A stretch of DNA of 62,917 nt from Psychrobacter sp. Its GTDB lineage: Bacteria; Pseudomonadota; Gammaproteobacteria; Pseudomonadales; Moraxellaceae. The stretch is taken from positions 1 through 62,917 of the forward strand of contig JAGLBE010000016.1 in the NCBI GenBank assembly GCA_018260445.1, read 5' to 3'. Of the stretch, positions 59,337 through 62,917 are shown piece by piece (the stretch's first letter is position 1; each line of letters starts with the position of its first letter). The notes under the pieces were generated by a model, which saw only the letters and a list, made by a program, of their open reading frames with translations, searched no databases and was not told the origin of the DNA. The position numbers and the translations under genes are program-made.

Positions 59337-59360
59337 ATTGGGGTAAAAAGATTGTATAGT
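59332..59360 (+). promoter_or_regulatory. Predicted promoter of the alpA-int operon
   Basis: TTTACA (59332-59337), 17-nt spacer, TATAGT (59355-59360). The start would lie near 59367, giving a leader of about 130 nt before the first gene. Confidence 0.65.
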
Positions 59361-59373
59361 ACGTAAATAGAGT

Positions 59374-59401
59374 AATTATTACCATTAAACAGGTAATAAT
59401 T
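59374..59401. promoter_or_regulatory. Palindrome AATTATTACC-N8-GGTAATAATT
   Basis: Perfect 10-bp arms, 8-nt centre, just downstream of the predicted start of the rightward transcript. A repressor bound here would block elongation or the promoter; as RNA it would be a weak hairpin. Confidence 0.6.
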
Positions 59402-59498
59402 ATTCGAATAGGAGGATTTACATTTTATTAAAGGTTAAATTCAATTTACATTCTAGCACTTAATGCAGGTATTTATTAACTGAAAAAAGGTAAAAATT

Positions 59499-59714
59499 AT
59501 GAGTAATACATATTTAACAACAGATGAGCTGGCAGAACGTATCAAATACGATCCACGCACAATACGCAACCAACTAAAAGACAGCGTATTAATTGAAAAT
59601 ATTCATTACATACGTCCGTTTGGCGGTAGAAAGATTTTGTATGTTTGGGAGCGTATCGAGGAGGATATGTGCAAGCCAATAATGAGTACTATTAATGGTA
59701 TGGCTCTTCAATAA
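59499..59714 (+). CDS. Small helix-turn-helix protein, AlpA/excisionase-like
   Basis: 71 residues. TYLTTDELAERIKYDPRTIRNQLKDSVLIENIHYIRPFGGRKILYVWERIEEDM has the winged-helix layout of MerR-like excisionases (helix, turn, helix, then a basic wing GGRKILY). It lies 17 nt before the integrase and is likely co-transcribed. It could direct excision or activate int. AAAGGT before ATG 59499 is a fair ribosome site. Confidence 0.8.
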   Translation: MSNTYLTTDELAERIKYDPRTIRNQLKDSVLIENIHYIRPFGGRKILYVWERIEEDMCKPIMSTINGMALQ

Positions 59715-59731
59715 TTTTAAGGGGATAAACT

Positions 59732-61198
59732 ATGGCTACTATGAGAGCACGCTTTGGTAAGTTAGTTGTTGATTTTAGATACATGGGGATTCGCTGTCGA
59801 GAAAAGACAGCTTTTGAAGATACCCCTGCTAATCGAAAAAAGCTAGATAAAATACTTAAAAAGATGGAGGCAGAAATCACGCTTGGAATATTTGATTATG
59901 CTGCCTATTTTCCTAAAAGTGAAAAAGCAGAACAGATGCGTCAATTAACTGATAAAGCAGAAGCTTGTATCAGTCGTAATCCAAGTTTTAAAGAATTTTC
60001 CGATATTTGGTTTGAAGAAAAGAGAATTGAATGGCGGCCATCTTATCGAAAAAAGGTTAAGATTATTCTTAATAAGTACTTGATACCCAATTTTGGCAAT
60101 AAAGCAATACACGTTATAAAGAAGCCAGACTTGATGACCTTTCGTAGCTCTCTCGCTAAAGTTCGTTACGGTAAAGATGGCCAATCAAGTCTGTCGGTAA
60201 CACGGATCAACGAGATCATGATACCTCTTCGTATGATACTAGAAGAAGCATCAGAACGCTACGAGTTTGAGATGCCTTTTAAAAATATTAATAATCTCAA
60301 ACAGTCACGTCCAATAGTCAATCCTTTCACGTTAAATGAAGTATGGCGGTTTATCAATGTTGTACGTAAAGATTTTAAGCCTTATTACACAATAAGATTC
60401 TTTACAGGAATGCGAACCAGTGAGATTGACGGACTAAAATGGGACTCTGTTAATTTCGAGAGAAGAGAGGTTTCCATTCGTCAAGCTTTGGTTGATGGGT
60501 TACTTGGACCTACTAAGACAATTGGGTCCCAACGAGAAATCGTTATGTCACAAATTGTCTACGATGCATTTTTAGAACAAAAAAAGCAAACTTATGGAAA
60601 ATCTGAGTATGTGTTTTGCAACAGTCAGGGTAACGCTTTGGAATATCGTAACGTAAATCGTAGGATATGGAAGCCAACACTTGAGCTATTAGGGTTAAAG
60701 CACAGGAGAGCATATCAAACTCGGCACACTGCTGCAACGCTATGGCTTGCATCTGGTGAAAATCCAGAATGGATAGCGCGTCAAATGGGACATAGTAGTA
60801 CAGAAATGTTATTTAGGGTATATAGCCGCTATGTGCCAGATATTACCCGTCAAGACGGCTCTGCAATAGATAATCTGCTACTTGCCAGTAAGGAGAGACT
60901 TGTCGGCCTACATTCATCTAATGGGGACACAAAGGTGATAAATGGTAATCAGTTAGATAGTGACGAGATAAACTCTAATGATAATTACATATCTGGCGAC
61001 ATTACTGAGGTAGAAGTAAGTTTAGAAACTGAATCAGAGGACGAGGCAAAGATAGAAACAATCGACACTGGATTTACAGGTTCTGATTTGACGAATAACT
61101 TTAGGCCTTTTTATTACTTAAATAGGTTTGCCACCGTACAAGATAAGTCAGTTAATTTTGACCAGAAAGGCGAGGAGCAGACCCATGAAAATAATTAA
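59732..61198 (+). CDS. Tyrosine recombinase/integrase with an N-terminal arm-binding (DUF3596-type) domain
   Basis: 488 residues. N terminus MATMRARFGKLVVDFRYMGIRCREKT is the arm-DNA-binding domain typical of DUF3596 integrases. Core-binding domain about 85-185. The catalytic domain keeps Arg228 (FTGMRTSEIDGLKW), Arg331 in YQTRHTAATLW (Tyr328 replaces the usual first His, as is common in this subgroup), His354 (RQMGHSSTEM) and nucleophile Tyr364 (RVYSRYV). About 90 extra residues follow the Tyr, acidic and low in complexity (DITEVEVSLETESEDEAKIE), not usual for integrases. It overlaps the next gene by 14 nt. AAGGGG precedes the ATG. Confidence 0.93.
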   Translation: MATMRARFGKLVVDFRYMGIRCREKTAFEDTPANRKKLDKILKKMEAEITLGIFDYAAYFPKSEKAEQMRQLTDKAEACISRNPSFKEFSDIWFEEKRIEWRPSYRKKVKIILNKYLIPNFGNKAIHVIKKPDLMTFRSSLAKVRYGKDGQSSLSVTRINEIMIPLRMILEEASERYEFEMPFKNINNLKQSRPIVNPFTLNEVWRFINVVRKDFKPYYTIRFFTGMRTSEIDGLKWDSVNFERREVSIRQALVDGLLGPTKTIGSQREIVMSQIVYDAFLEQKKQTYGKSEYVFCNSQGNALEYRNVNRRIWKPTLELLGLKHRRAYQTRHTAATLWLASGENPEWIARQMGHSSTEMLFRVYSRYVPDITRQDGSAIDNLLLASKERLVGLHSSNGDTKVINGNQLDSDEINSNDNYISGDITEVEVSLETESEDEAKIETIDTGFTGSDLTNNFRPFYYLNRFATVQDKSVNFDQKGEEQTHENN

Positions 61199-61472
61199 TT
61201 ATGATGAGCTTCTTGCAGATCACAAACCAAAAGGTTATTTCAGTGATGAAGCCAATAGGCTTGCCAATATATTGATACATGAATATTGTATTCAAAAAGA
61301 TAATGGACTAGCTCGCTTTTTAGATGTGGATAGTTGTTTTGACAATCATACGGCTCTTAGGGTCTGGGTTCAAAAACAATTAGAAACTCAAGAAGATTAT
61401 ATAACTGATGATCTGCTTTCAGAGTTGCAAAGTCGACTTTATCAGCTTATTCCACAGACTGACTATCGATAA
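61185..61472 (+). CDS. Small unknown protein, translationally coupled to the integrase
   Basis: 95 residues from ATG 61185, within the integrase stop region (14-nt overlap), with GAGGAG (61172-61177) in front. I do not recognise it. It looks helical and acidic: SDEANRLANILIHEYCIQKDNGLARFLDVDSCFDNHTALRVWVQKQLETQEDYITDDLLSEL. No membrane segment, one or two Cys. Coupling to int suggests a recombination accessory or module-specific function. Confidence 0.72.
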   Translation: MKIINYDELLADHKPKGYFSDEANRLANILIHEYCIQKDNGLARFLDVDSCFDNHTALRVWVQKQLETQEDYITDDLLSELQSRLYQLIPQTDYR

Positions 61473-61483
61473 GGAGAAGAGGT

Positions 61484-61804
61484 ATGAGCTTGAAACTTAT
61501 CTATAGTCCTATGACGTGTGAAGCTGTCAAACAGCTATGTCAGGATTACTGGTCTTTTGACAATAATGGCGGTTATATTGCCTATGTCAAAAAGCTATGT
61601 CAGGAATATAATGTTTCGCCTAATGAGCTTTTCGTAGCTATAAGCACTTGTCATGTTTATATTGATGATGTACGTTGCCAATATTGTGGTAGTTGCTGTC
61701 CAATAGAGGTACCTGCTGATATTCCTTATATGCGTTCAAAGAGTTCTTGGTTTTGTGAGGCCTGTATTAGCTTTTCAAGAGGGCAGGTATTGGTGGGGAA
61801 ATAA
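61484..61804 (+). CDS. Small unknown protein with a zinc-ribbon-like cysteine pattern
   Basis: 106 residues beginning 12 nt after the previous gene; AAGGAGAAGAGG gives a strong ribosome site. The N-terminal half is helical (TCEAVKQLCQDYWSFDNNGGYIAYVKKLCQEYNVSPNELF). The C-terminal half has RCQYCGSCCPIEV and later WFCEACISF: C-X2-C-X2-CC and C-X2-C, consistent with a zinc ribbon or knuckle. Function unknown; DNA or protein binding is possible. It is the last gene before a terminator. Confidence 0.75.
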   Translation: MSLKLIYSPMTCEAVKQLCQDYWSFDNNGGYIAYVKKLCQEYNVSPNELFVAISTCHVYIDDVRCQYCGSCCPIEVPADIPYMRSKSSWFCEACISFSRGQVLVGK

Positions 61805-61820
61805 CTTAGTAATCAAAAAG

Positions 61821-61854
61821 AAACCATATAGCTTTTAAGCTATCTGGTTTTTTT
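61821..61854 (+). terminator. Terminator of the alpA-int operon
   Basis: AACCATATAGCTT/AAGCTATCTGGTT with one mismatch, then seven T. Confidence 0.88.
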
Positions 61855-62329
61855 GTAAATATCTATTAACGATTTTTGTAAGTAAGATATATAATATAGT
61901 CAATCTTTGACATATTTTAGTTGTCTATCAATAGAGCTCTTATTGTAAATAAGAGCGTTGATTTAGATATTTAAAAAAGCAGATGTGAGATCACGTATAC
62001 CTTTTTATAGACTATAATCCATAACCAATAAAGATTCAGATCTAAACAACATTATCTCTATCATAACCCCTGATTTGAATTGAGTAGCACATCTATTGGT
62101 TCGAGTCTTATATTCTATCAAAATAAAACCCCGCTACATAATATGTAGCGGGGTTTTTTTGTGCCTGCTTATTATTAAAAGTTGTTGTAAATGTGTGTTC
62201 GATTTTGGGTTTGGATTTAATAGGGCATTGTAATATTACAAATAAAGTTAAGTTTAATTGAATTGATCTTGATTCAAATATCTACAGTAATTATAATCGA
62301 TTTACCAATTTGCTAATAGATGTATTATT
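61855..62329. other. AT-rich non-coding region between the int operon and the IS256 element
   Basis: No gene seen in these 475 bases. Contains a perfect 9-bp hairpin GCTCTTATT-GTA-AATAAGAGC (61936-61956), a tRNA T-arm-like GGTTCGAGTC (62098-62107) and a terminator (62125-62160). Confidence 0.6.
62125..62160 (+). terminator. Strong Rho-independent terminator with no gene in front
   Basis: A perfect 15-bp stem AAAACCCCGCTACAT/ATGTAGCGGGGTTTT with loop AAT and a T tail. The nearest upstream gene already has its own terminator, so this one probably belonged to a stable RNA or a lost gene at the right end of the element. Confidence 0.9.
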
Positions 62330-62917
62330 GAGCCCATCCCGAATTCTGTGTAACTGCAATTTAGATTAAATGCTTACTTACGCGCTCATCAAACATAATC
62401 ATAAAGCGATTAAGAGCAGACGTCCAGTTACGGATGGGCATCGACCACTTTTTAGACGCTTGGCTCGTGGCTAGATAAACAACCTTAAACGCCGCTTGAT
62501 CAGATGGGAATATCTTATGCTTATTCACAGCGGTACGAATCACGCTATTTAATGACTCGATAGCATTGGTCGTATAGATCGCTTTTCGAATGTCTTTCGG
62601 GTAATCAAAGAACACGGTTAAGCCCTCCCAATTATTGCGCCAAGATGTAACCACATGCGGGTATTTATCGCCCCAGATATCATCAAACTGCTTAAGGTTA
62701 GCCTCTGCTATCTCAAGCGTATCAGCGTCATAAACCGCCTTTAAACTAGCAGCTACTTTTCTCCTATCTTTCCAGGGTACAAACTTCATAGAGTAACGTA
62801 CCATATGCACAATACATAGCTGAACCTGCGTGTTTGGATATACCGTATTAATTGCCTCACTAAAGCCTTTTAAACCATCTACACACGCAATAAGCATATC
62901 TTGTACCCCACGGTTTT
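62330..62917 (-). mobile_element. IS256-family insertion sequence, right part only
   Basis: The 3' end of an IS256-type transposase gene plus about 30 terminal bases. GAGCCCATCCCGAATTCTGTG (first 20 bases from 62330) resembles the terminal repeats of this family, so the element end is near 62330. The rest lies outside the window, so the partner repeat and target duplication cannot be seen. Confidence 0.75.
62361..62917 (-). CDS. IS256-family (mutator-type) transposase, N terminus outside the window
   Basis: Reading frame open to the right edge; the visible part is the C-terminal 185 residues. Family landmarks: DMLIACVDGLKGFSEAINTVYPNTQVQLCIVHMVRYSMKF (the second catalytic Asp in CVDGLKGF and the C-X2-H motif), VPWKDRRKVAASLKAVYDA, and AIYTTNAIESLNSVIRTAVNKHKIFPSD with the catalytic Glu. 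No frameshift in the visible part. The apparent start at 62897 is only an internal Met. Confidence 0.93.
   Translation of the reverse strand, partial: NRGVQDMLIACVDGLKGFSEAINTVYPNTQVQLCIVHMVRYSMKFVPWKDRRKVAASLKAVYDADTLEIAEANLKQFDDIWGDKYPHVVTSWRNNWEGLTVFFDYPKDIRKAIYTTNAIESLNSVIRTAVNKHKIFPSDQAAFKVVYLATSQASKKWSMPIRNWTSALNRFMIMFDERVSKHLI

Larger units (their letters stand above)
58664..62120. mobile_element. Putative small integrative element next to tRNA-Gly
   Basis: A compact, AT-rich block directly after a tRNA gene that carries a regulator pair, a tyrosine recombinase and two cargo genes. It has paired 18-bp repeats upstream of the integrase, as integrative elements do. The left end would be the tRNA 3' end; the right end is uncertain. 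A tRNA-like TTCGAGTCTTAT sequence near 62099 is a weak candidate. If real the element is only about 3.4 kb, or it continues past the IS256 copy beyond the window. Confidence 0.45.

Noticed and set aside
62361-62897. Complete 178-residue transposase starting at 62897
   Set aside because: The frame continues open to the window edge and family transposases are about 400 residues, so this Met is internal.

Overview
The window looks like a chromosomal segment of a Moraxellaceae gammaproteobacterium, most likely Psychrobacter or a close relative. The support is a BfmR/BfmS pair that closely resembles my recollection of the Acinetobacter proteins, a zur-znuCB/znuA locus, a DksA-GluQ pair, long N-terminal extensions on many housekeeping proteins, and intergenic spaces crowded with 6-15 bp tandem repeats. 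This placement is inferred from remembered protein families; no search was run.

Layout. 1-2.9 kb: the tail of a probable two-partner-secretion exoprotein and its TpsB outer-membrane transporter. 2.9-18.8 kb: housekeeping genes (plsB, tesB, an mltB-type transglycosylase, a histidine phosphatase, a DUF503 protein, mutY, ylqF, a large DUF2339 membrane protein, a dienelactone hydrolase, a YcgN-type protein). They are interrupted at 11.3-12.7 kb by an AT-rich islet with an unknown membrane/coiled-coil protein and a vapBC toxin-antitoxin pair, and at 18.06-18.17 kb by a MITE-like hairpin element. 18.9-23.6 kb: glnK-amtB, a possible small RNA, a tandem Usp protein, and a SulP anion transporter broken by one in-frame stop. 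23.9-29.4 kb: murD, ftsW, gluQ, dksA and a cAMP-phosphodiesterase-like gene. 30-34 kb: zinc uptake (znuB, znuC, zur, divergent znuA) around one Zur-box-like palindrome. 34.3-43.3 kb: the complete F1Fo ATP synthase locus atpIBEFHAGDC with unusually wide spacers. 43.6-48.2 kb: bfmR, bfmS, a small membrane peptide, and a convergent EnvZ-like kinase with no adjacent regulator. 48.3-53.3 kb: rpsP-rimM-trmD-rplS, an HNH nuclease and uvrC. 53.4-58.2 kb: a low-complexity acidic protein, fabF, a lipoprotein, a SirB2 protein, bolA and an M48 metalloprotease.

58.4-62.9 kb is the accessory end. Two identical tRNA-Gly(GCC) genes with a near-consensus promoter are followed by a compact module: XRE regulator, divergent HTH/AlpA-like protein, DUF3596-type tyrosine recombinase, and two small unknown proteins, one with a zinc-ribbon-like Cys pattern. 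An 18-bp sequence occurs twice between the tRNA and the integrase, as expected for arm-type integrase sites. An IS256-family transposase runs off the right edge. I regard this module as the best candidate for something not well described. I found no CRISPR array, rRNA or replication origin.
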